Origin: Nostoc linckia FACHB-104
GTDB taxonomy: Bacteria; Cyanobacteriota; Cyanobacteriia; Cyanobacteriales; Nostocaceae
Length of the DNA stretch: 64,000 nt
Assembly (NCBI RefSeq): GCF_014696615.1
Contig: NZ_JACJQJ010000008.1
Location: 124,001-188,000, forward strand
Reading direction: 5' to 3'
Below are positions 1 to 8,234 of the stretch, in pieces. The stretch's first letter is position 1, and the number at the start of each line of letters is the position of its first letter. The notes beneath the pieces are model-generated. The model saw only the letters and a list, made by a program, of their open reading frames with translations. It did no database searches and was not told the origin of the DNA. A program made the translations under genes and the position numbers.

Positions 1-8
1 CTAAACCT

Positions 9-1178
9 CTAGCTAGCAGTCCCACAAGCGGGGAGAGGTTCTTGAGATATGTTGACCTTGGGTGTTTCTTGGGTAATGGTGGAGAGTCTGCCATATTTAT
101 AATAAGCTGCACAAGCACCTTCGGAAGATACCATGCAAGTACCAATTGGTGTTTCTGGCGTGCAGGCTGTACCAAAAACTTTACATTGCCAAGGTTTCAA
201 TACACCTTTGAGGATTTCTCCACATTGACAAGCTTTATGGTCAGCAACTTTCTGGTTAGGAATGCTAAATTTTTGTTCAGCATCGAATTGCGCGTATTCG
301 GGGCGAATTTGTAAGCCAGAATAAGGTATGTCACCTAAGCCACGCCATTCAAAAGTTTCTCGCGCCATAAACACTTGATTGATAGCTTTGAGGGCGACTT
401 GATTTCCGGCTGGCTGGACAATGCGGTTATATTGGTTTTCGACTTCACAACGATTTTCTAATAGCTGTTGCAACAGCATCCAAATCGATTGCAGAATGTC
501 TAAGGGTTCAAAGCCGGAGACCACGATGGGTTTATGATATTGTTGGGCAATAAATTGATATGGGTCAGTACCAATTACCATGCTGACATGACCAGGGCCG
601 ACAAAGCCATCAAGTTGCAAATCGGGGTTATCTAGTAATGCTTGCAAGGCGGGGATCACGAGGACGTGATTGCAAAACATACTAAAATTGCTGATATTTT
701 CGGCTGCTGCTTGCAGGATAGTGAAGGCGGTACTGGGGGCCGTGGTTTCAAAGCCTAAGCCGAAAAATACGACTTCTTTGTTGGGGTTTTCTTTAGCAAT
801 TTTTAAGCTATCTAGAGGCGAGTACACCATGCGAATATCTGCGCCTGTGGCTTTGGCTTGTAGCAAGCTGGTTCTGGAACCGGGGACTCGCATAGCATCG
901 CCAAAGGTGGTGAAGATGACGTGAGAATTTTGGGAAATAGCGATCGCATCATCTAATCTACCTCTAGGCATGACGCATACTGGACAACCAGGGCCATGAA
1001 TCAATTCGATGGACTGAGGCAAGATGTCTTCTATCCCATACTTAAATATAGAATGGGTATGCCCGCCACAGATTTCCATGATTTTGATCGGTTTATCTAA
1101 CTGCTGGCTTAATTTGGCAATTTCGCGGTATAAGCCTTCGGCTTTGGCTGGTTCGCGGAATTCATCAACGTATTTCAT
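9..1178 (-). CDS. hypD: Hydrogenase maturation protein HypD
   Basis: 389 residues, the usual HypD length. HypD works in the cytoplasm with HypC as the scaffold on which the Fe(CN)2CO unit of NiFe hydrogenase is assembled. Visible signatures are CGGHTH at residues 37-42, GPGCPVC at 62-68, and a cysteine-rich C-terminal part (about 315-366, including CQCGE and TACTPETPIGTC) that holds the 4Fe-4S cluster and redox cysteines of the family. ATG start. It is the last gene in the window of a left-pointing hyp operon and lies 56 bp after hypC. The remaining hyp genes (hypE, hypA, hypB) would be expected beyond the left edge; that is inference. Confidence 0.97.
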   Translation of the reverse strand: MKYVDEFREPAKAEGLYREIAKLSQQLDKPIKIMEICGGHTHSIFKYGIEDILPQSIELIHGPGCPVCVMPRGRLDDAIAISQNSHVIFTTFGDAMRVPGSRTSLLQAKATGADIRMVYSPLDSLKIAKENPNKEVVFFGLGFETTAPSTAFTILQAAAENISNFSMFCNHVLVIPALQALLDNPDLQLDGFVGPGHVSMVIGTDPYQFIAQQYHKPIVVSGFEPLDILQSIWMLLQQLLENRCEVENQYNRIVQPAGNQVALKAINQVFMARETFEWRGLGDIPYSGLQIRPEYAQFDAEQKFSIPNQKVADHKACQCGEILKGVLKPWQCKVFGTACTPETPIGTCMVSSEGACAAYYKYGRLSTITQETPKVNISQEPLPACGTAS

Positions 1179-1234
1179 CTGAAGATTTAGATTGAAGATT
1201 TTGGATTAATTTGAATATGATTTTTGAGCAAGAA

Positions 1235-1495
1235 TTATGCACCAACTTCTGCTTGCGCTGCTGCAAGTTCTTGCAATAGTTGTAATGTTTCTGCTGCTTC
1301 TGCTTCGTTAATTCGATTCATGGCAAAGCCTACATGAACTAATACCCAATCGCCAATGCAAGCTTCTGGGGGATGTTGTTCATCGACAATGCAAGAAATA
1401 TTTACTTGTCGCTTCACACCACCAACATTGACAATGGCTAGCTTATGATTAACGTCGGAGATTTCAACAATTTGACCGGGGATTCCCAAACACAT
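1235..1495 (-). CDS. hypC: Hydrogenase maturation chaperone HypC
   Basis: 86 residues beginning MCLGIPGQI, the diagnostic HypC/HupF start in which Cys2, exposed after removal of Met1, binds the iron centre and the hydrogenase large-subunit precursor. The rest is a small OB-like beta barrel as in the family, with an alanine-rich tail. It sits between hypF (about 200 bp upstream) and hypD (56 bp downstream) on the same strand, so the three are likely co-transcribed. Because HypC and HypD act as a complex, their adjacency fits. Confidence 0.97.
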   Translation of the reverse strand: MCLGIPGQIVEISDVNHKLAIVNVGGVKRQVNISCIVDEQHPPEACIGDWVLVHVGFAMNRINEAEAAETLQLLQELAAAQAEVGA

Positions 1496-1694
1496 TTTTA
1501 TTTTCCTTTGGCAGTGTTATGCATTTAATTTGTCAATCAGTTGGGCAGATTATCATTTGTCATTAATCATTTGTATTTATTCAGGGCAAATGACTAATAA
1601 CGAATTACAATCTTGAGAAGAATAACGACGGATTAGCTAACCACAGAGATAATATAAGAGAAATTTCCGCAAGGTGTCAGTTTATTAAGGATAA

Positions 1695-4121
1695 TTAAGC
1701 GCTTAATTGTGCAGCTGCAATTACAGCTTGACCTAACGATATACCGCCATCGTTAGCTGGAACTAAGCTGTGAGTTAGGACTTTGATTCCCAATGTTTGT
1801 AAATCCCTAGTAACTTGCTCTAATAAAATATAGTTTTGAAATACGCCTCCTGTTAAGACGACCTGATTAATAACATGTTCTTGAGTCAGATATTTAACCA
1901 TTTGGGTAATTGCTTTGGCTAGACTCTGATGAAATTTTGTCGCTATCATCCCCTGGGATATCTGATTTTGCAAGTCTTTGAGCAAGGCTGACCACATAGG
2001 GCTAGGGTCTATACAGTAAATATTATCGAAAAAGCTAAAATTAAACGGATAATTTGGATTTTCTTTAGGATGATTTAAACTATGCTCATCAATTAATGCT
2101 TCCATTGCGATCGCAGCTTGTCCTTCATAGCTACATTCTTCCCGACAAATCCCAATCGCCGCTGCTACAGCATCGAACAATCTCCCGGCTGAAGAAGCCT
2201 GAGGTGAATTAATGCCTTTTTCTATTAACTGATTTAGTACCTTCAGTGGCTTTTTTTCCAAAAATTTTAAGATTTCTAAATCGCCATAGTTTTTTGTGAG
2301 ATTTTCCCAACTATCGGCGGCGATGAGATGGGCATAAGTGTTACGCCAAGGCTGATATATGGCTTGTGCGCCACCAATCATTGCTATAGGTTTAAATGCT
2401 GCTAATCGCTGAAACTTGCGGTAATCTGCTAACAGAAATTCTCCGCCCCAAAGTGTACCATCTTCGCCATAACCTAAGCCATCTAAGGCAATCCCTAAAA
2501 CTGGAGAAGCATCGAGAGGAAGGCCATTTTCTGCCATACAAGCAGCAATATGGGCGTGATGATGCTGGATTGGGTAAATTTTCAACTGATTAGCTGCTGC
2601 TAATTCTTTCCCCAGTTTGCTTGAGAGATATTCTGGGTGTTTATCAATCGCAATTACTTCTGGTTGATGCTCAAATAAATTCAAGTACAAATTTAATGTA
2701 TCTTGATAGGCATCAAAAGCCGCAGCATTTTCTAAATCTCCTAAATGTTGCGAGAGAATTGCTTGACCTTCTCGCAATAAACAAAAGGTATTTTTTAACT
2801 CACTCCCCATTGCTAAAATCTGCGGAATATTATCAAATCCTGGGGGTAAATTAATCGGTGCTGGGGCATAACCTCTGGCGCGGCGAATGATTTGCAATTT
2901 CTCGCCTACCACCCTCACCACTGAATCATCAACTCGATTCAAAATCTCTCGATTATGTAACAGAAAATAATCGGCTATTTTGCTTAACTTATCTTTGGCT
3001 TCTTCATTATCAATACATTGTGGTTCATCCGATAAATTGCCACTTGTTAACACAATCGGACGATTCATCCGCTTCAAAATCAGGTGATGTAATGGCGTAT
3101 AAGGTAACATAAACCCCAGGCGATTTTGCCCTGGTGCAACCGAAGGCGCAATGGAATTTTGGATTTTGGATTTTGGATTTTGGATTGAAGGTTGCTGATT
3201 TAATTTCTCTTCCCCATTCCCCAGTCCCCAGTCCCCAGTCCCCAGTCCCTTCCTCCGCAACAAAACAATCGGCGCTGTGGGACTCCTTAATAACTCTTGT
3301 TCTTGGGGGCTGATGATGCAATATTGGGCAATAATGTCGATATCCCTAGCCATTAAAGCAAAGGGTTTGTGATAGCGGTTTTTACGCTGACGCAGTTTTT
3401 GAACTGTGGCTTCTTGAGTCGCATCGCAAGCTAAATGCATCCCGCTTAAGCCTTTAATTGCAACAATCTCGCCTTTTTGCAATAGGCTACAAACGGCATC
3501 CACATCATCTAACATGGAGAACATGGAAGCGGTAACTGATTTACCATCCGCACGTTCTAACCAAGCAGTAGGGCCGCAGATATGGCAAGCTACAGGTTGG
3601 GCGTGAAAACGGCGGTTTTCGATGTCGTGGTATTCCTGTTCGCATTGGGGACACATGGCAAATGCAGACATACTGGTGTTGCATCTGTCATAGGGAATGG
3701 CGCGAATAATACTCAATCTGGGGCCGCAATGGGTACAGTTGGTAAAGGGATAGCGAAAATAACGGCTAAAAGGGTCAAAAATTTCTTGTTGACATTGGGG
3801 ACAAATCCCAGCGTCAGGGGAGATGGCTGTTTTAATTTTATTAGTAACACTATGTGCGATCGCAAAATCATCAAAATTCAATTCTTCTGTAATCGGTGTT
3901 CTGATGATTTCTTCAATTCTCGCTAAAGGTGGACATTCTTGCTGTAATTTGACGATAAATTCTGCCAAGGCTGCTTCGCTACCAGATAGGCGAATTAACA
4001 CACCTTGTCCATCATTACAAACATCTCCCCGCAAACCGCAAGCTTTAGCAATCCGATAAACGGTAGGGCGAAAACCTACACCCTGAACAGTACCGCGAAC
4101 TCTAATTTCTTCAGTCGCCAT
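1695..4121 (-). CDS. hypF: Carbamoyltransferase HypF
   Basis: 808 residues. HypF makes the thiocarbamate cyanide precursor on HypE from carbamoyl phosphate. Domains in order: acylphosphatase-like (about 1-90, with VQGVGFRPTVYRIA), two zinc fingers (CPQCQQE...CTHCG and CPQCEQE...CHICG, about 105-185), a YrdC-like domain (about 200-390), and a Kae1-like C-terminal domain containing HHHAH near the middle of the protein. Odd point: residues about 290-324 are encoded by heptanucleotide repeats (CCCCAGT and GGATTTT types) and separate LLRRK from the conserved APSVAPGQNRLG, so they look like an in-frame insertion. The start overlaps the upstream NHL gene by 11 bp, which suggests translational coupling. 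Confidence 0.96.
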   Translation of the reverse strand: MATEEIRVRGTVQGVGFRPTVYRIAKACGLRGDVCNDGQGVLIRLSGSEAALAEFIVKLQQECPPLARIEEIIRTPITEELNFDDFAIAHSVTNKIKTAISPDAGICPQCQQEIFDPFSRYFRYPFTNCTHCGPRLSIIRAIPYDRCNTSMSAFAMCPQCEQEYHDIENRRFHAQPVACHICGPTAWLERADGKSVTASMFSMLDDVDAVCSLLQKGEIVAIKGLSGMHLACDATQEATVQKLRQRKNRYHKPFALMARDIDIIAQYCIISPQEQELLRSPTAPIVLLRRKGLGTGDWGLGNGEEKLNQQPSIQNPKSKIQNSIAPSVAPGQNRLGFMLPYTPLHHLILKRMNRPIVLTSGNLSDEPQCIDNEEAKDKLSKIADYFLLHNREILNRVDDSVVRVVGEKLQIIRRARGYAPAPINLPPGFDNIPQILAMGSELKNTFCLLREGQAILSQHLGDLENAAAFDAYQDTLNLYLNLFEHQPEVIAIDKHPEYLSSKLGKELAAANQLKIYPIQHHHAHIAACMAENGLPLDASPVLGIALDGLGYGEDGTLWGGEFLLADYRKFQRLAAFKPIAMIGGAQAIYQPWRNTYAHLIAADSWENLTKNYGDLEILKFLEKKPLKVLNQLIEKGINSPQASSAGRLFDAVAAAIGICREECSYEGQAAIAMEALIDEHSLNHPKENPNYPFNFSFFDNIYCIDPSPMWSALLKDLQNQISQGMIATKFHQSLAKAITQMVKYLTQEHVINQVVLTGGVFQNYILLEQVTRDLQTLGIKVLTHSLVPANDGGISLGQAVIAAAQLSA
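3151..3253. repeat. Heptanucleotide repeats inside hypF
   Basis: Two tandem heptamer runs lie within the hypF reading frame: about four GGATTTT units near 3157-3187 and about four CCCCAGT units near 3219-3248, joined by unique sequence. The same units occur between genes elsewhere in the window (for example 18226-18250 and 35820-35850). The segment is about 103 bp and keeps the frame open. Confidence 0.85.
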
Positions 4122-5328
4122 AATTAAACCGCCACAGCAAAATTCGGTTATTTCCAGAATCAGCTATTACCGCAGTTTGACCACAAATCTTGATACCGTA
4201 ACACCAATTTAAACTTTCTCTTGTTGGTAACCCAAAATCTCGATTTTCACCTTTATTTTTAAAATTGGTTTGCCCAGCCAAGGCATCTGCTGCCGCACCT
4301 TGGAGTGATAGGATTGATTCTGGCTTTTTCCATCCTAGCAAGCGAGAGTTAGCGGTATCTGCCACTACTAACCAATCACCAGCCGCATCCACTCCATAGG
4401 GCATACTTAAACTACTGGCACTGGGAAAATAAACTCCTTGATTCATCTCCACATTATTAAAGTCTTTTTGCCCCAATACTACTGCACAAGGAGTATTATT
4501 TTCTGTTGGCATTCCTTGCCAAATCATCACACGATTATTACCAGCATCGCTGACAACTAAATTGTCTCCCCAAAAGGTAATATCATGACACCAGCGCATA
4601 CTCACAGCAGTGGGAGATGCGCCACAATTTTCATTACGAGATATCATATCTGGTTGCCCCAACACTAAATCGGCTGGTTGACCATTTTCTGTAGGTAATT
4701 GCTGCCAAATTAGCAGCCGACGATTGCCAGTGTCAGCTACAAATAGCTTGCCTTGATGATATAAAACCCCATAGGGCCAGTGCATGGTATTTGCATCTGG
4801 TAATTGACTACCTCGATTGGGTTCATTGTCGTTAAAATTAGCTTGTCCTAACACCAAATCTGCTGGCACATTGCTATCTTCTGGCAAATTTTTCCAAATT
4901 AAAACTCGGTGATTCCAAGCATCAGCAACAGCTAATCCAGAACCGCAGCGACAAATCCCTGTTGGGACGCTAACAGTTGCCCTTCCTGGTGTTCCTTTAG
5001 CATTTTGTCCTTCATGGTAAAAGTCTGGTTGTCCAATTACCCAATCAGCACTTTGATTATCTGTAGTTGGTAAATTTCGCCATCCTAATAATCGATGATG
5101 TCCTGTATCAGATACCCATAATGGCCCAGTTTCTGAGATTAAACAAGCACCACGAGGGCCAAACATTGTTATGGGACTCGGTGCTAAAGGCATCACGAAT
5201 TTTTCTGTTTCTAGAGTTGCACCTAAAATCACTTCTGCACCTGCAGGGGACAAAGGTAATTTTGGTGTAATTCCTGTGGCTTCTGTCGGTAATGAAGAGT
5301 TAGGAGTAATCTTAATCGAGTTGTACAT
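4111..5328 (-). CDS. NHL-repeat beta-propeller protein of the hyp operon
   Basis: 405 residues from the ATG at 5328; a longer version would need a TTG at 5361. Six similar blades are visible, each with a V(S/A)D.GN.R(L/V)(L/M).W core (for example VADTGNRRLLIW, VSDAGNNRVMIW, IADSGNNRILLW), alternating with LVLGQ..F strands. This is the NHL six-bladed propeller fold, normally a binding scaffold. No signal peptide is obvious. Its stop codon lies inside the start of hypF (11-bp overlap). As I recall, an NHL gene next to hypF is also found in other heterocystous cyanobacteria; its role in hydrogenase maturation is not established. Confidence 0.85.
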   Translation of the reverse strand: MYNSIKITPNSSLPTEATGITPKLPLSPAGAEVILGATLETEKFVMPLAPSPITMFGPRGACLISETGPLWVSDTGHHRLLGWRNLPTTDNQSADWVIGQPDFYHEGQNAKGTPGRATVSVPTGICRCGSGLAVADAWNHRVLIWKNLPEDSNVPADLVLGQANFNDNEPNRGSQLPDANTMHWPYGVLYHQGKLFVADTGNRRLLIWQQLPTENGQPADLVLGQPDMISRNENCGASPTAVSMRWCHDITFWGDNLVVSDAGNNRVMIWQGMPTENNTPCAVVLGQKDFNNVEMNQGVYFPSASSLSMPYGVDAAGDWLVVADTANSRLLGWKKPESILSLQGAAADALAGQTNFKNKGENRDFGLPTRESLNWCYGIKICGQTAVIADSGNNRILLWRFNYGD

Positions 5329-5410
5329 TAACCGCAGATGGATGCTGATAGTTGTTGACAAAATGCTAACTCGTAATACCCACCTCTGGAGAGAAGCAAG
5401 CTACGTAATT

Positions 5411-5440
5411 AATAATTCGTAATTCGTAATTCGTAATTAC
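5411..5440. repeat. Heptanucleotide repeat (AATTCGT)n
   Basis: Three to four tandem copies of AATTCGT, AT-rich and slightly degenerate, upstream of the NHL gene. STRR-type intergenic repeat. Confidence 0.7.
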
Positions 5441-5447
5441 ATTTGTA

Positions 5448-5547
5448 ATACCAATTTTAAAAAAGAATGTGACAGATTGTAGGGGCAAGGCAATGCCTTG
5501 CCCTCTAGAATATATTGATATGTCGCAAACATTATTTCAATTGGTAT
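5448..5547. mobile_element. MITE-like element, about 100 bp
   Basis: Terminal inverted repeats ATACCAATT...AATTGGTAT bound a non-coding 100-bp block with a central palindrome (GGGCAAGGCA...TGCCTTGCCC, near 5482-5503). Its layout (ATACCA end, a GACAGAT motif, then a GGGGCA palindrome) resembles the two repeats at 53054-53150 and 63639-63729. No open frame. Probably a non-autonomous element; the family is not identified. Confidence 0.5.
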
Positions 5548-5849
5548 AACAGCGTCAACAATTACAAATTATTTTGCCATTTGTATTTTCTCACCAATAA
5601 TTTAGCCCTACTGTATCAGCACTAGCAACTTTCCTCTAATGTGCTGATTTGCGTTTTTACGTGTAACCATTGAAAATTCTACCCTTAAGCAAGCTTAAGC
5701 TTCAGGGTAGAGAAATGATTACTTAGTGAGAAAGCTTCTAGATAACTCCAGCATATAAATTATTCCGCTTAAAGTTGTGACAGTTAACAGTCAAAAATCA
5801 ACCGTCAACAATAGCGATAGAATATTTTATTGCTTGTAAGTCCTTGAGT
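5548..5849. other. Intergenic region with hairpin, no gene seen
   Basis: AT-rich DNA between the TPR gene (ends at 5850) and the MITE-like block. It holds an inverted repeat at 5679-5710 (CTACCCT...AGGGTAG extended by AAGC/GCTT) that could form a hairpin downstream of the TPR gene. No T-run follows, so it is not a clear intrinsic terminator. Confidence 0.5.
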
Positions 5850-6833
5850 CTAGATTTTCTCATGTTGTAGTTTCAGTTCTATTTCCAGTTCTTGGAGGGC
5901 TTGGGCTACAACTTGTGCTTGTTCTAATTGTTGATGCTGGGTAAATATTTCCCAAGCTTCTTGATAGTAAGCACGTGCTTTTACTAAATTTTGGGGATTT
6001 CCTTTTTCTGGTTTTTCTGGATCATCTGGTAGATTAAATAGGGCATTAGCTTTGTTAGAAATTGTGTTAGCGTATTCTAACGGTGTATCGTGATAATTAC
6101 GCACTTTTAATGCTTCATCGTAAGCCGCGATCGCTCGTAAATTATTCTCTACAGGATGGGTACTTTGGAGATATTGCAAAGCATTACCTAAATTATTTTG
6201 CAACATTGCGTATTCTCTGGGATTTTCAATCAGGTTTATCTGCTTGAGTGCGGCCTCAAATGTCTGTACAGCTAAACCTTCACACAATTGCTTTTGTTCC
6301 ATTCCCGTAGAAATTGAAATGTAAGCAATTGCAATATTATTGTGTAAAATCGCGTATTCTTCAGGATAATTTTGGGCAGTAAATACCCGCAATGCATCTT
6401 GATAAGCTTTGATGCTATCGGCAATTTGGGCTAAATTAAAAGGTACAAGAGATTGCAAAACTAGCCCTAAATTCATTTGTGCTTCCGCTACTTCTTCTTT
6501 AGATGCTAATTGTTGCAAAATTGGTAGTGCTTCTGTATAAGCTGCTTTTGCTTGTAGTAGTAATTCTGTCCCCTCATCAGGAATTGATTTCAAAGCACCA
6601 GCTATACCCACCTTAGCCCTAGCTTTCAATAGAGGATAATCGTCCCCACACATTTCGCAAGCTCGTTTATACAGATCAACTGTACTCCATAAATCTTGAG
6701 CAGTTTTGGGTTTTTTCTGTAAACCCTGTGCCAACTCAATCAACATTTCGATTTTCTCTTGTGTCGTTGCTGACTCCGATGCAATAGCTGCGATCGCGGC
6801 CTTAACTGTCGAATCTGTAATGCTTGGGGTCAT
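5850..6833 (-). CDS. Tetratricopeptide repeat protein
   Basis: 327 residues from the ATG at 6833; a GTG at 6863 would add ten residues but shows no better ribosome site. The protein is alpha-helical throughout with several TPR-like units of about 40-50 residues (recurring A...Y..AL..... and YAMLQNNLGNAL, YAILHNNIAIAY, YANTISNKANAL helices), and no signal peptide or membrane segment. TPR arrays bind partner proteins; no partner can be named. It stands alone on the minus strand, diverging from the H-NOX gene. Confidence 0.75.
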   Translation of the reverse strand: MTPSITDSTVKAAIAAIASESATTQEKIEMLIELAQGLQKKPKTAQDLWSTVDLYKRACEMCGDDYPLLKARAKVGIAGALKSIPDEGTELLLQAKAAYTEALPILQQLASKEEVAEAQMNLGLVLQSLVPFNLAQIADSIKAYQDALRVFTAQNYPEEYAILHNNIAIAYISISTGMEQKQLCEGLAVQTFEAALKQINLIENPREYAMLQNNLGNALQYLQSTHPVENNLRAIAAYDEALKVRNYHDTPLEYANTISNKANALFNLPDDPEKPEKGNPQNLVKARAYYQEAWEIFTQHQQLEQAQVVAQALQELEIELKLQHEKI

Positions 6834-7664
6834 CTCAACACGGTTGCAATGATGGGTGTACACATAGTTGCAAGTATTTTGTCCTAGAGATGGTCAGTGT
6901 AGCTGCAATTTATCTCATCGGCTAATTTGCTTCAACTTTAAAGTACTTTACTGCCTCAATTCTCCAAATCACAAGCTTATTTTAATCAAAATATACACAA
7001 TTTAATTCTTAATTTATATCTTGCCATTATACTGATGCATACGCTACATGATCTTAGTAAATTGATATTAAATGATTATCTGTATTGTTTGATGCAATTG
7101 CACACATTGATAGCTAAATAGATTAAATAAATATTATTTATTAGGAAATCGCTCTCTGATTAAATTAATGAAATTTCCGAATCAGAGTTTTCTATAAAAA
7201 GCTTTAATAACTAATTTCAAAACTTGTACAAATTCATATGAGATTTTTAAATTTACGTAGATGTTTTAGTACTGAGAGTACAACACCATAATTCTTATAG
7301 TTTTTTTATTATCGGATTTTATTTTTCAACTCTCTTCAGCCTCCTGAAAGCAAATTAGGTCAAGTTTTGTTAGGTGAAAGAGAAAGGTAAGTTACACTTC
7401 TACGTAAAAAAAGTAGGCGATCGCATTTTTTTTGTATAAAATAGCATATCAATATTGGTCAGTTTTTTATCAGTATATACACTGAACAAGCTGAAGCACA
7501 ATCACGATTACTAATATCTGTTAGAAAGCTAAAAAGCTGACAAGTCAATGGTTATGTCAATTTTTTATTCCTAATTTTCTGCAAAATAACCATTAAACTA
7601 TTTCCTATTTTGACGATTTCCAGCACCCAAATTAAAGTATTTTTTGTATCTAGGAGTTAAGCCG
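6834..7664. other. Long AT-rich divergent intergenic region
   Basis: About 830 bp between the TPR gene and the H-NOX gene. It is strongly AT-rich, contains one HIP1 site near 7418, and has no convincing reading frame, tandem repeat or RNA gene. It presumably carries promoters for both divergent genes. A TAGGAG ribosome binding site at 7651-7656 precedes the H-NOX ATG. Confidence 0.6.
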
Positions 7665-8234
7665 ATGTATGGTCTAGTCAACAAAGCAGTTCAAGACATG
7701 ATTTGCAAATACCACGGTGAAGATACCTGGGAAGCCATCAAGCAGAAAGCTGACCTGGAGGACATAGACTTTTTTATAGGTATGGATTGTTACTCTGATG
7801 ATGTGACCTATCGTTTAGTCACAGCTGCAAGTGAGGTATTGAAAACCCCACCAGAAGAACTGCTGATGGCTTTTGGAGAATACTGGGTAACATACACAGC
7901 AGAAGAAGGTTATGGTGACTTATTAGACAGCGCTGGGAACTCTCTACCCCAATTTATGGAAAACCTCGACAATCTCCATGCCAGGGTTGGCTTAAGTTTT
8001 TCTCAACTTCGTCCACCATCTTTTGACTGCGAACACACCACAGATAAGTCTGTTGATCTGCATTACCAATCTACAAGGTCAGGATTGGCTCCTATGGTAA
8101 TTGGGTTACTCCACGGTTTAGGAAAACGCTTTGGTACCAAGATAGATGTTACCCAAACCAGTTTTAAGGAACAAGGAGCTAACCACGATATCTTCTCTGT
8201 TGAATACGAAAATTCTCACTCCTATGACAAATGA
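7665..8234 (+). CDS. H-NOX haem nitric oxide/oxygen-binding sensor
   Basis: 189 residues from the ATG at 7665, preceded by TAGGAG; the upstream TTG at 7644 is not needed. H-NOX proteins bind b-type haem and sense NO (some O2). Key residues are present: the proximal haem ligand His105 in NLHARVG, and the haem-propionate motif Y134-x-S136-x-R138 (HYQSTR). Trp74 lies at the distal-pocket position described for Nostoc H-NOX. The length matches a stand-alone bacterial H-NOX. The gene overlaps the next one, a histidine kinase, by 11 bp, the common arrangement in which the H-NOX controls its kinase. Confidence 0.95.
   Translation: MYGLVNKAVQDMICKYHGEDTWEAIKQKADLEDIDFFIGMDCYSDDVTYRLVTAASEVLKTPPEELLMAFGEYWVTYTAEEGYGDLLDSAGNSLPQFMENLDNLHARVGLSFSQLRPPSFDCEHTTDKSVDLHYQSTRSGLAPMVIGLLHGLGKRFGTKIDVTQTSFKEQGANHDIFSVEYENSHSYDK

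Noticed and set aside
3025-3321. 98-codon minus-strand frame within hypF
   Set aside because: Alternative frame of the repeat-containing part of hypF; no independent evidence.
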